Below are positions 52,284 to 59,872 of a stretch of DNA of 64,000 nt, in pieces. Source of the stretch: DATARH01 sp035648415 (GTDB lineage: Bacteria > Pseudomonadota > Alphaproteobacteria > ATCC43930 > CGMCC-115725); contig DASRLO010000040.1 of NCBI GenBank assembly GCA_035648415.1, forward strand, positions 14,113 to 78,112. Direction: 5' to 3'. A model generated the notes under the pieces. It had not been told where the DNA came from, made no database searches, and was given only the letters and a program-made list of their open reading frames with translations. The translations under genes and the position numbers were made by a program. Position 1 is the stretch's first letter. Every line of letters starts with the position of its first letter.

Positions 52284-52784
52284 CTATTTGCCGGCGGGAC
52301 CCGCGCCCTTGCCGCCACCGGTGCCGCCGAAGCGGCCAACATTGCCGATCAGTTGCTCCATGAACGACAGCTCACGGCCGGGCGCCGGGGTGGCGCCGGG
52401 CGCCGGGGTGATGTTCTCGCTGTCGGCCATGGTCTTGTGGCCGACATCCTTGACCACGCCCTTGTCGTCGAAGTCGACGATGTAGACCTGCTGATCGAGC
52501 ACCGACGGCGAAAAGAAGGCGACCTGCTTGATCTTGCGGCTGATGTAGTACCAGACATTGTCGTCGAAGGTGCTGGCGCTCGACGGGCTGCCGAGGATCT
52601 TGACGACCTGTTCCTTGGTTGTGGCGCCGGGTTTGACCTCGGCAAGCTTGTCGGGGTCGGGCAGATGTCCCCGCTGGTCTTCGCTGACCGTACACCCGGC
52701 GAGCATGACCGCCAAAAGGATGGCCGCCGGGCGCACGATGCGCCGCGCCGGTGCGGTGTTGAAAGGATTGGCGGTGGAACCCAT
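52284..52784 (-). CDS. bamE: Outer membrane assembly lipoprotein BamE/SmpA-OmlA family
   Basis: The 166-residue protein has a signal sequence ending in a lipobox (MLAGC, lipidated Cys). KLAEVKPGATTKEQVVKILG, DDNVWYYISRK and VLDQQVYIVDFDDKGVVKDV follow; these are core BamE positions. It is part of the BAM complex that inserts beta-barrels. A Gly/Ala/Pro-rich tail is longer than in E. coli. ATG 52784 is the start that best suits the signal peptide; a longer frame reaches 52823. It is divergent from the chaperone gene. Confidence 0.9.
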   Translation of the reverse strand: MGSTANPFNTAPARRIVRPAAILLAVMLAGCTVSEDQRGHLPDPDKLAEVKPGATTKEQVVKILGSPSSASTFDDNVWYYISRKIKQVAFFSPSVLDQQVYIVDFDDKGVVKDVGHKTMADSENITPAPGATPAPGRELSFMEQLIGNVGRFGGTGGGKGAGPAGK

Positions 52785-52855
52785 GTCTCGCGCTGACTTT
52801 ATTCGAGGGACGGGCGCTGTCAACGTTCCCGCACGTTGCAGCTCCCAGGACGATT

Positions 52856-53374
52856 TTGCCGTTTCGCCGTAATCGGGTTAAAGATGCCGCCGCGGCGGCT
52901 TACCGTTCGGTCGTCGAGCAGGCGCGCCGGCCGGATTTTTTTGTCGCCTTGGGCGTACCCGACACGCTCGACGGCCGGTTCGAGCTGATCAGCCTGCACG
53001 CCTTCCTCTATCTGCGCCGGCTGAAAGGCGAAGCACCGCCGGCGCCCGCGCTCGCGCAACGCTTCTTCGACACGATGTTCGCCGATTTCGACCGTTCGCT
53101 GCGCGAGATCGGCACCGGCGATTTGAGCGTCGGCCGCCAGGTAAAGCGCATGGCCGAGGCGTTTTACGGCCGCGTGCGGGCCTATGAAGCGGGTCTCGAC
53201 GGCGACGAGGCGGAGCTGTCGGCGGCGCTCGCCCGAAACCTCTACGGCACGGCGGCCGCGACGCCCGAGCAGCTTCGGCGGATCGGCGCCTATTTGCGGC
53301 GGGAGTCGGCAAACCTCGCTGCTCAGCCGACGGTCGCGCTCCTCGCCGGCCGTACCGCGTTCGATCCGCCATGA
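52856..53374 (+). CDS. Ubiquinol-cytochrome c chaperone family protein (CBP3-like)
   Basis: The 172-residue helical protein carries LISLHAFLYLRRLKG, FFDTMFADFDRSLREIG and GDLSVGRQVKRMAEAFYGRV, which identify the CBP3-like chaperone family. It is thought to help assemble cytochrome bc1. The start appears to be TTG 52856. Its stop overlaps the next ATG as ATGA, so translation is linked to the DUF177 gene. Confidence 0.9.
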   Translation: MPFRRNRVKDAAAAAYRSVVEQARRPDFFVALGVPDTLDGRFELISLHAFLYLRRLKGEAPPAPALAQRFFDTMFADFDRSLREIGTGDLSVGRQVKRMAEAFYGRVRAYEAGLDGDEAELSAALARNLYGTAAATPEQLRRIGAYLRRESANLAAQPTVALLAGRTAFDPP

Positions 53375-53895
53375 GTGCGCCCGGTGAGATCCCTCTGGGC
53401 GAATTTCGCCGCATCGTAGCGCTGGCGCGGCTGGGCAGCGAGACGCTTCGCCGGCGCATCGCGGCGGACGAGGCCGAGCGCGGCGCGCTCGCCGGGCGTT
53501 TCGCCCTGGTCTCGCTCGCCCGGCTCGAAGCCGATGTCGCGCTGGTCCGCGAAGCCGCCGGCACGATCCTGTTGACCGCGGCGTTCGAGGCGGATTTCGC
53601 GCAGAGCTGTATCGTCACGCTCGATCCGGTCGAAGCGAGCGTCAGCGAGCGGTTTCAGCTGCGCTTCGGCCCGCCCGATGCCGAAGGCGATGCGCCGGGC
53701 GGCGACGACGATCCGGCCTTCGAACCGTTGGCCGGCGAGACGATCGACATCGGCGAGGCGGTCGCCCAGGAATTTTCACTGGCGTTGCCGCCCTTTCCCC
53801 GCGCGCCCGATGCCGTTGTCGAGGAGGAGCCGCCGGCCGCCCCGGCGGACGGCCCTTTCGCCGCCCTGCGCCGTCTTGCCCGCGGCGAACCATAA
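53371..53895 (+). CDS. YceD/DUF177-family protein
   Basis: The 174-residue acidic protein has a central AGTILLTAAFEADFAQSCIV and the family end pattern ETIDIGEAVAQEFSLALPPFPRAP. In many bacteria yceD precedes rpmF; its role is linked to large-subunit ribosomal RNA or protein maturation. Here rpmF begins 94 bases later. It overlaps the previous gene by four bases. Confidence 0.88.
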   Translation: MSAPGEIPLGEFRRIVALARLGSETLRRRIAADEAERGALAGRFALVSLARLEADVALVREAAGTILLTAAFEADFAQSCIVTLDPVEASVSERFQLRFGPPDAEGDAPGGDDDPAFEPLAGETIDIGEAVAQEFSLALPPFPRAPDAVVEEEPPAAPADGPFAALRRLARGEP

Positions 53896-53989
53896 TGACG
53901 CAGGGGCGTCACGCTGCCGTCGCAGTTGCCGGCGCTCGCAGTTTTGGGTAAGTCTCTCGGCTCCCAGTTCCGCCTTTGACGAGTGCTCT

Positions 53990-54178
53990 ATGGCCGTACC
54001 GAAACGAAAAGTATCCCCGTCGCGCCGCAATATGCGCCGCTCGCACCACAAATTGCAGGCGCCGGCTTATTCCGAGTGCGCGAATTGCGGGGAACTGAAG
54101 CGGCCGCATCATCTTTGCGAGTCGTGCGGCTATTACGATGGCCGCGAGGTGGTGCCGGCGGAACCGGCGACCGCTTGA
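53990..54178 (+). CDS. rpmF: 50S ribosomal protein L32
   Basis: The 62-residue protein starts MAVPKRKVSPSRRNMRRSHH and has a zinc-ribbon C-x2-C...C-x2-C (CANCGEL, CESCGYY). It is therefore the zinc-bearing form. Order yceD-rpmF-plsX-fabH is widely conserved. The ATG at 53990 is fixed by the L32 N-terminus. Confidence 0.97.
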   Translation: MAVPKRKVSPSRRNMRRSHHKLQAPAYSECANCGELKRPHHLCESCGYYDGREVVPAEPATA

Positions 54179-54207
54179 TCCGCCGTTTCTAGGGAGGCGC
54201 TGTTCCG

Positions 54208-55254
54208 GTGAGCGGCACGGTCACGATCGCGCTTGACGCGATGGGGGGCGACCGTGCTCCCGAAATCGTGCTGCGCGGCGCCGATATCGCACTGGAACGC
54301 TATCCCGGCGCCCAATTCCTGCTGTTCGGGGTGGAAAGCCGAATCGCCCCGCTGCTGGCCCAGCTGCCACGCGTCGCCAAGGTGGCCTCGCTGCACCACA
54401 CCGACGAGGTCATCACCGCCGACGACAAGCCGTCGCAGGCGCTGCGTGCCGGCCGCGCCAGCAGCATGCGGATGGCGATCGAAGCGGTCGCCGACGGGCG
54501 TGCCGACGGCGTCGTTTCCGCCGGCAATACCGGCGCGCTGATGGCGATCGCCAAATTTGTGCTGAAGACCATGCCCGGCATCGACCGTCCGGCGATCGCG
54601 GCGTTCTTGCCGACCCGGCGCAGCGAAACCGTGATGCTCGATCTCGGCGCCAATGTCGAATGCGACGCCGAGAATTTGGTGCAGTTCGCGCTGATGGGGG
54701 ATGCGTTCGCTAGGAGCGTGCTCGGCGTCATCGAGCCCACGGTAGGGCTTCTCAATGTCGGCTCCGAGGATTTGAAGGGCAACGATGCGGTGCGCGGCGC
54801 GGCCGCCCGGCTGCGTGGCGGGCTGACGCCCATCCGCTTCCACGGCTTTGTCGAGGGCGACGATATCGGCGCTGGGACGGTCGACGTCATCGTCACCGAC
54901 GGGTTCACCGGCAATGTCGCGCTGAAGACCGCGGAGGGCAGCCTCAAGCTTTATGCCGAGGCGCTGCGCAGTTCGTTCCGACATTCGCCGATGGCCCGCA
55001 TCGGCTATGTTTTCGCGCGCGGCGCGCTGAAAAAATTCGGGGCGCGATTTGAGCCGCGCCGCTACAACGGCGCGATGCTGCTCGGTCTTCGCGGCATCGT
55101 CGTCAAGAGCCACGGCGCGACCGACGCCTTCGGCTTCGCCAACGCGATCGGCGTCGCGATCGATATGAAGGTGAACGGGTTCCTCGAAAAGATCCGCGAC
55201 GACCTCGCGCGGGTCAATTCGGCGATGCCGGCGCCGCAACCGGCGACGTTGTAG
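54208..55254 (+). CDS. plsX: Phosphate acyltransferase PlsX
   Basis: The 348-residue protein has VTIALDAMGGDRAPEIVL, DGVVSAGNTGALMA, ILDLGANVECDAENLVQFA-type LGANVECDAENL, and DGFTGNVALKTAEG. These mark PlsX, which makes acyl-phosphate from acyl-ACP for phospholipid synthesis. It starts at GTG 54208, with AGGGAGG close upstream, and fabH begins 11 bases after its stop. Confidence 0.96.
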   Translation: MSGTVTIALDAMGGDRAPEIVLRGADIALERYPGAQFLLFGVESRIAPLLAQLPRVAKVASLHHTDEVITADDKPSQALRAGRASSMRMAIEAVADGRADGVVSAGNTGALMAIAKFVLKTMPGIDRPAIAAFLPTRRSETVMLDLGANVECDAENLVQFALMGDAFARSVLGVIEPTVGLLNVGSEDLKGNDAVRGAAARLRGGLTPIRFHGFVEGDDIGAGTVDVIVTDGFTGNVALKTAEGSLKLYAEALRSSFRHSPMARIGYVFARGALKKFGARFEPRRYNGAMLLGLRGIVVKSHGATDAFGFANAIGVAIDMKVNGFLEKIRDDLARVNSAMPAPQPATL

Positions 55255-55264
55255 CCGTCCGGCG

Positions 55265-56236
55265 ATGAACCTGCGCGCCGAGATCGCCGGCTGCGGAGCC
55301 TATCTCCCCGAGCGGGTGCTGACGAATGACGAGCTGGCGCGGCGGCTCGACACCTCCGACGACTGGATCCGCCAGCGCACCGGCATCGGCGAGCGCCGCA
55401 TCGCCGCCGATGGCGAACTAACGTCCGACCTCGCCGTCACCGCCGCGCGCCGCGCGCTCGAACGCGCCGGCATGAGCGGCGGCGATCTCGATCTGATCGT
55501 GCTGGCGACGGCGACCCCGGACCACACCTTTCCGGCGACCGCGACCAAGGTGCAGGCGCAGCTCGGCATGAAGCGCGGCGCCGCCTTCGACCTCCAGGCG
55601 GTGTGCTCGGGCTTCATCTTCGCTCTGGCGACCGCCGACAATGCGCTCCGCCTCGGCCAGGCGCGCACCGCGCTGGTGATCGGCGCCGAGACCTTCTCGC
55701 GCATCCTCGACTGGGAGGATCGCGGCACCTGCGTGCTGTTCGGCGACGGCGCCGGGGCGATGGTGCTGCGGGCCGTACCCGACACGGGTCCGGGCGGACG
55801 CGGGGTGATGTCGACGCACCTGCATTCGGACGGCAGCCAATACGGCATCCTCTATGTCGATGGCGGCCCGTCTTCGACCGGGACGACCGGCCATCTGCGC
55901 ATGGAGGGCCGCGAGGTGTTCCGTCAGGCGGTGCAGCATCTCTCGGAGGCGGTCGAGGAGGCGCTGGCGGCCAACGGATTGACCGGCGCCGACATCGACT
56001 GGCTGGTGCCGCACCAGGCAAACCTGCGCATCATCGATGCGATCGGCAAGCGCCTGCGGCTGAAGCCGGGGCGCACCGTAGTGACGATCGAGCACCATGC
56101 CAACACGTCGGCGGCGTCGATCCCGCTGGCGCTCGACGAGGCGGTCGCCGACGGGCGCATCCAGCCCGGCCACCTGGTGCTGATGGAAGCTCTGGGCGGC
56201 GGCCTCACCTGGGGCGCGAGCCTGGTTCGCTGGTAG
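55265..56236 (+). CDS. fabH: Beta-ketoacyl-ACP synthase III
   Basis: The 323-residue condensing enzyme shows its triad: Cys in DLQAVCSGFIFAL, His in WLVPHQANLRIIDAI and Asn in EHHANTSAASIPLAL. It joins acetyl-CoA and malonyl-ACP to begin fatty acid synthesis. Usual length and gene order (plsX-fabH-ihfA). Confidence 0.97.
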   Translation: MNLRAEIAGCGAYLPERVLTNDELARRLDTSDDWIRQRTGIGERRIAADGELTSDLAVTAARRALERAGMSGGDLDLIVLATATPDHTFPATATKVQAQLGMKRGAAFDLQAVCSGFIFALATADNALRLGQARTALVIGAETFSRILDWEDRGTCVLFGDGAGAMVLRAVPDTGPGGRGVMSTHLHSDGSQYGILYVDGGPSSTGTTGHLRMEGREVFRQAVQHLSEAVEEALAANGLTGADIDWLVPHQANLRIIDAIGKRLRLKPGRTVVTIEHHANTSAASIPLALDEAVADGRIQPGHLVLMEALGGGLTWGASLVRW

Positions 56237-56339
56237 CGGAAAAAGACGAGGCGACGCCTCGCGAAAAATCACGCAACGCTTTGGAATTTGACGGCGTTTT
56301 TCGGCGCGGCTAACCTTCGCCAAAGAACGGGAGGGCGGC

Positions 56340-56669
56340 ATGGCCGGTCAGACGGTTACTCGCGCTCAGCTCACCGAAGCGGTCTATCAAGAGGTCGGCT
56401 TGTCGCGCAATGAATCGGCCGAGCTGGTCGAGTCGGTGATCGCCGAGATTTCGGGCGCGCTGGAGCGGGGCGAGATGGTCAAGATCTCGTCCTTCGGCAG
56501 CTTTGCCGTGCGCCGCAAGGGCCAGCGCATCGGCCGCAACCCGAAAACCGGCCAGGAAGTGCCGATCAGCCCGCGCCGGGTGCTGGTGTTCCGCGCCTCG
56601 CACGCCCTCAAGGACCAGATCAACCAGGCGCTCGCGCAATCCGGCGCGGCCCGACGCTCGTCAGCCTGA
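56340..56669 (+). CDS. ihfA: Integration host factor subunit alpha
   Basis: The 109-residue DNA-bending protein has TRAQLTEAVYQEVGLSRNES, GEMVKISSFGSFAVRRKGQR and GRNPKTGQEVPISPRRVLVF, typical of IhfA. It lies between fabH and a MerR gene, the usual alphaproteobacterial order. GGGAGG precedes the ATG. IHF also assists phage integrases such as the one downstream. Confidence 0.96.
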   Translation: MAGQTVTRAQLTEAVYQEVGLSRNESAELVESVIAEISGALERGEMVKISSFGSFAVRRKGQRIGRNPKTGQEVPISPRRVLVFRASHALKDQINQALAQSGAARRSSA

Positions 56670-56670
56670 A

Positions 56671-57174
56671 GTGAGCGAAGCAGGGGAGACCGCTTCCGGC
56701 CGAAGGGGCAACAAGCGGGCCGCGGTGTTCCGCACTATCGGCGAGGTCTCCGAGGATCTCGATTTGCCCGCGCACGTGCTGCGCTTCTGGGAGTCGAAAT
56801 TCCCCCAGCTGAAGCCGCTGAAGCGCGGCGGCGGCCGGCGCTATTACCGGCCGGAGGACATCGCGCTGCTATCGCATATCCGGCAGTGCCTCTACCAGGA
56901 AGGCTACACCATCCGCGGCGTGCAGAAGCTGCTCGCGGATGGGGGCGGCGGCGTGAGCGAGGTCGCGCCCAGCCTCTTTCCGCTCGATAGGGTGCCGGCG
57001 CCCGACCCGCCGGCCGGCCGGCCGGCCCGCAGTCCGCGCCGCGCCGCGGCCGAAACCCCGCCGGTTCCCGCCGCTCTTTCCGACGCCGGCAAGGCGACGC
57101 TCCAGTCGGCGGTGCATGATCTCCTCTCCGCCCGCCAAATGCTCGACGCGCTGCTCACCCGCCAGAAAAGCTGA
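56671..57174 (+). CDS. MerR-family regulator
   Basis: The 167-residue protein has an N-terminal winged helix-turn-helix (FRTIGEVSEDLDLPAHVLRF, WESKFPQLKP, GRRYYRPEDIALLSHIR). A disordered Pro/Ala region and a short C-terminal helix follow. It starts at GTG 56671, one base after the ihfA stop, so the two are co-transcribed. This MerR gene almost always follows ihfA in alphaproteobacteria; the signal it senses is unknown. A promoter starts at its last bases. Confidence 0.92.
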   Translation: MSEAGETASGRRGNKRAAVFRTIGEVSEDLDLPAHVLRFWESKFPQLKPLKRGGGRRYYRPEDIALLSHIRQCLYQEGYTIRGVQKLLADGGGGVSEVAPSLFPLDRVPAPDPPAGRPARSPRRAAAETPPVPAALSDAGKATLQSAVHDLLSARQMLDALLTRQKS

Positions 57175-57178
57175 CGCG

Positions 57179-57207
57179 TTGCGCGCGGTCGGCGCGGCAA
57201 GTATGAT
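57179..57207 (+). promoter_or_regulatory. Sigma-70-type promoter just after merR
   Basis: TTGCGC at 57179-57184 and TATGAT at 57202-57207, with exactly 17 bases between, followed by a GC-rich discriminator as in stable RNA promoters. It has no obvious gene directly downstream other than the possible tRNA fragment at 57234 and the integrase 200 bases on. Confidence 0.6.
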
Positions 57208-57233
57208 CCGCCGCCTCGCCAGAGACGCCCGGT

Positions 57234-57244
57234 CGGAGCGTAGC
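57234..57244 (+). other. Possible 5' end of a disrupted tRNA-Pro gene; left boundary of the integrated element
   Basis: CGGAGCGTAGC matches, from memory, the first eleven bases of many proteobacterial tRNA-Pro genes, and it sits about 27 bases past a stable-RNA-like promoter in the place where alphaproteobacteria often carry tRNA-Pro (after merR). The sequence then diverges. The rest of the tRNA may lie at the far end of the element, outside this window. The match is short and tentative. Confidence 0.3.
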
Positions 57245-57403
57245 TCCCCAAGGTCTGCGTCCGACGTAGTGCGCCGTAGTAGCGATTAACCGCATAGATC
57301 CTGGACATTTCGATGATCGATAGTTTGCCGTAGTTCACGGTTGACCGTATCGGTTCGCCGCCGCATGATGGGAACACATGCGGGAACGAAACGGCGGCGA
57401 ATT

Positions 57404-58642
57404 ATGGCAAGACGAGCAGCGGGCCTTACCGTCAGACGTGTCGAAAGCGAGACGCGCGCCGGTATGTTCGCCGATGGCCACGGCCTCTATCTCCATGTCT
57501 CGGCCCTAGGCGCTAAATCCTGGGTCTTTCGATATACGTTTCGCGGCAAGCGGCATGATCTCGGGCTTGGCTCGGTGTCGTTGTTCTCCCTGGCCGAAGC
57601 GCGTGACCGCGCGTTTACGGCACGGCGACTCATAGCAGAGGGCCGGGACCCGATAGAAGAAAGGCAGGCTGCCCGAATCGGCAAAGCCGTCGAGCTAGCC
57701 AGGGGGATGACGTTCGACGCATGCGCCTGGGCGTACATCGAAGCGCATAAGGCTGGTTGGAGGGGGGCCAAACACAGGCGCCAATGGGAAACATCACTAT
57801 CAAGCTATGTCCTGCCTCGGCTTGGCAATCTTCCCGTTGGTGAGATCGATGTTGGCTTGGTGATGCGCGTGATAGAGCCGATTTGGTCGGTGAAACCAGA
57901 AACCGCGAGCAGGGTGCGGGGAAGAATAGAGTCGATACTCGATTGGGCCAGAACCCGCGGCTATAGGCAGGGGGAGAACCCGGCGCGTTGGCGCGGTCAT
58001 CTTGAAAACCTGCTACCGAAGAAAACCAAGGTCCGTGCTGTCGCGCACCACGCGGCGCTTTCTCATAAGGAGATCGCCTCGTTTATGGCCTCGTTGGGTG
58101 AGCAGGAGGGCGTGGCATCGCGCGCTCTCGAATTTTCCATCCTAACCGCTGCTCGCTCGGGAGAGGCGCTTGGAGCGCTGTGGGAAGAGATTGACGCGGC
58201 ACAACGTCTCTGGACGATTCCCGCCGCGCGAATGAAAGCGGGGCGAGAGCACCGCGTCCCGCTCAGTGCCAAGGCGATGAAAATCGTTGAGCAGATGGCC
58301 GCGATTCGCGCCTCCAAATTCGTGTTCCCCGGAACGCGAGAGGGCAGGCCGCCCAGCAAGACCGCTTTCTTTGAGGTGTTGCAAAAAATGAAACGGCGCG
58401 AGCTCACCGCTCACGGGTTTAGGTCGACCTTCCGAGATTGGGTGGCAGAACAGACCAGCTTTCCGGCCGAGGTGGCCGAGATGGCTCTAGCACACTTGGT
58501 CGGCGATGAGGTGGAGCGCGCCTATCGACGCACCGATCTGTTCGAAAAGCGCCGATCGCTTGCCGAGGCTTGGGCCTCGCATTGCGAAGGCGCGCCCCCC
58601 GGCGCTCAAATAGTCCCGCTGCCGCTCAGGCGCGACGCGTAG
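57404..58642 (+). CDS. Tyrosine recombinase (integrase) of a phage-type element
   Basis: The 412-residue protein has an N-terminal arm-binding domain of the DUF4102 type (GLYLHVSALGAKSWVFRYTF), a core-binding part (about 105-200) and a catalytic domain. The latter shows ILTAARSGEALG (Arg), LTAHGFRSTFRDW (His-x-x-Arg), ALAHL (His) and VERAYRRTDL (Tyr). This is the P4/prophage integrase group that usually targets tRNA genes. The ATG at 57404 follows a purine-rich stretch. It points away from the presumed left attachment site near 57.2 kb. Confidence 0.93.
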   Translation: MARRAAGLTVRRVESETRAGMFADGHGLYLHVSALGAKSWVFRYTFRGKRHDLGLGSVSLFSLAEARDRAFTARRLIAEGRDPIEERQAARIGKAVELARGMTFDACAWAYIEAHKAGWRGAKHRRQWETSLSSYVLPRLGNLPVGEIDVGLVMRVIEPIWSVKPETASRVRGRIESILDWARTRGYRQGENPARWRGHLENLLPKKTKVRAVAHHAALSHKEIASFMASLGEQEGVASRALEFSILTAARSGEALGALWEEIDAAQRLWTIPAARMKAGREHRVPLSAKAMKIVEQMAAIRASKFVFPGTREGRPPSKTAFFEVLQKMKRRELTAHGFRSTFRDWVAEQTSFPAEVAEMALAHLVGDEVERAYRRTDLFEKRRSLAEAWASHCEGAPPGAQIVPLPLRRDA

Positions 58643-58650
58643 CGCCTAAA

Positions 58651-59322
58651 ATGCCCCTGCTCGAACTTACATCGGAAATGGTCGGGCCGAATCGGTCGCG
58701 ACTGGATTTACTCTACATCGAGGCGGTCATGCTCTGGCCGCGCGATGCCGAGAAACGCGCTGAGGCAAAGCGAACCGGGGCTGCAATATACGTTACTGAG
58801 AAGACACGCCATATCGAGTTGACGCCGACCGAAGCGAGCGAGTTGCTTCGTTTCGGCCTAGAGGCGACTGCACCCAGCGCAATTTATAAACAGTCCGAGA
58901 AGCCATTCGAGCATGGCTTCAGTGCTGGGCTACTTTTGGTGGCGGCAGTGAGTGATTTTCAGCATTTTGGTGGCGTGAAACTTGAAGCGCTCAAGACCGA
59001 AATGACGGCGGCTTCTCCTTGGTTCTCCCGATCAACTTTGGAGAATGCAATTTGGGGCGATTTTAAGTCAGTCGCGCACTTATGGGGGGCGTATGTTTTT
59101 ACCGGGCTCCGCGAGGGCGACAGTACCTTCCCTTGCCACCTGGACCGATTTCCCGAGTTTCTTGGCCTCGCCAGATTTCTGGCGGAAATGGGTGCAAAGA
59201 TCACTCCGCCACGGCGAAACGAACCTGTCCTCGACCCCGACCGTTTATGGTTGATTCCGGAGGGGTTGGTGCTTCCCCCTTTCGCATTTGACAGACCGGC
59301 CGACTGTTCTAAGGGGGCTTAG
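58651..59322 (+). CDS. Unknown element-borne protein
   Basis: The 223-residue product is not recognised. It starts MPLLELTSEMVGPNRSRLDL, has no predicted membrane segment, and ends in a proline-rich tail. It is slightly A+T-richer than host genes. It follows the integrase stop by eight bases, so the two may be co-transcribed. ATG 58651 is chosen over a longer overlapping frame. Confidence 0.6.
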   Translation: MPLLELTSEMVGPNRSRLDLLYIEAVMLWPRDAEKRAEAKRTGAAIYVTEKTRHIELTPTEASELLRFGLEATAPSAIYKQSEKPFEHGFSAGLLLVAAVSDFQHFGGVKLEALKTEMTAASPWFSRSTLENAIWGDFKSVAHLWGAYVFTGLREGDSTFPCHLDRFPEFLGLARFLAEMGAKITPPRRNEPVLDPDRLWLIPEGLVLPPFAFDRPADCSKGA

Positions 59323-59396
59323 AATAGTCCCTGTTGGACGCCACCGTCCGATGTGATTAATCAATTGACCCGCCGCAACTTTGAGGGTGGGTCACA

Positions 59397-59663
59397 ATGC
59401 CTCCGGTAAATCACCTAAATACCGATCCCCAGCGCGGCTGGCGGCCTAAGGAATGGGCGCGCGCAGTCGGTCTATCTCGCGTCACTGTTTTTGATCTGCT
59501 CAGGCAAAAGCGGATCGACTCGGTCGCGATGGGGCCGCGCTGCCGCATCATCTTGACGCCTCCGCAAGAATTTCTTGCCGGTTTGCGCGAGGGTTCTGCC
59601 TCCGAGGCTTCGCCGACGACACCATTCAGGTGGCGCGACCTGAAGTCTGCGGCCGAGCTTTAG
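59397..59663 (+). CDS. Excisionase-like helix-turn-helix protein
   Basis: The 88-residue protein contains WRPKEWARAVGLSRVTVFDL, LRQKRIDSVAMGPRCRIIL, the wing-and-helix pattern of MerR-like excisionases (phage Xis/AlpA type). Such proteins help remove the element with the integrase and sometimes regulate it. The element context agrees. Confidence 0.75.
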   Translation: MPPVNHLNTDPQRGWRPKEWARAVGLSRVTVFDLLRQKRIDSVAMGPRCRIILTPPQEFLAGLREGSASEASPTTPFRWRDLKSAAEL

Positions 59664-59674
59664 GGCGGCCCGCG

Positions 59675-59872
59675 ATGGCACAAGGTCGGCGCCCCGTCGT
59701 TTCCGAACCATGTGAGCGGTCGGTTTACGACGGTCACCGTCTCCTCGGCACGATCACCACCAACGGGGACGGTGACTGGCGCGCTTACGGAATTGAGGGT
59801 AATCCGCTCGGCGATGTGCATCCCTCGTCCCTCGCCGCTACCGACGCGGTCATCGCGGCCGGCAGATCATGA
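59675..59872 (+). CDS. Small element-borne protein of unknown function
   Basis: The 65-residue product (DGHRLLGTITTNGDGDWRAY in the middle) looks like a small beta-rich protein. It follows the excisionase-like gene by eleven bases, and its stop overlaps the next ATG as ATGA. Its place between xis and the replication gene suggests it is real; the function is unknown. Confidence 0.55.
   Translation: MAQGRRPVVSEPCERSVYDGHRLLGTITTNGDGDWRAYGIEGNPLGDVHPSSLAATDAVIAAGRS

Noticed and set aside
57181..57340. Complete tRNA gene after merR
   Set aside because: Beyond a possible 11-base 5' match, no anticodon arm, T-arm or 3' acceptor can be folded here.
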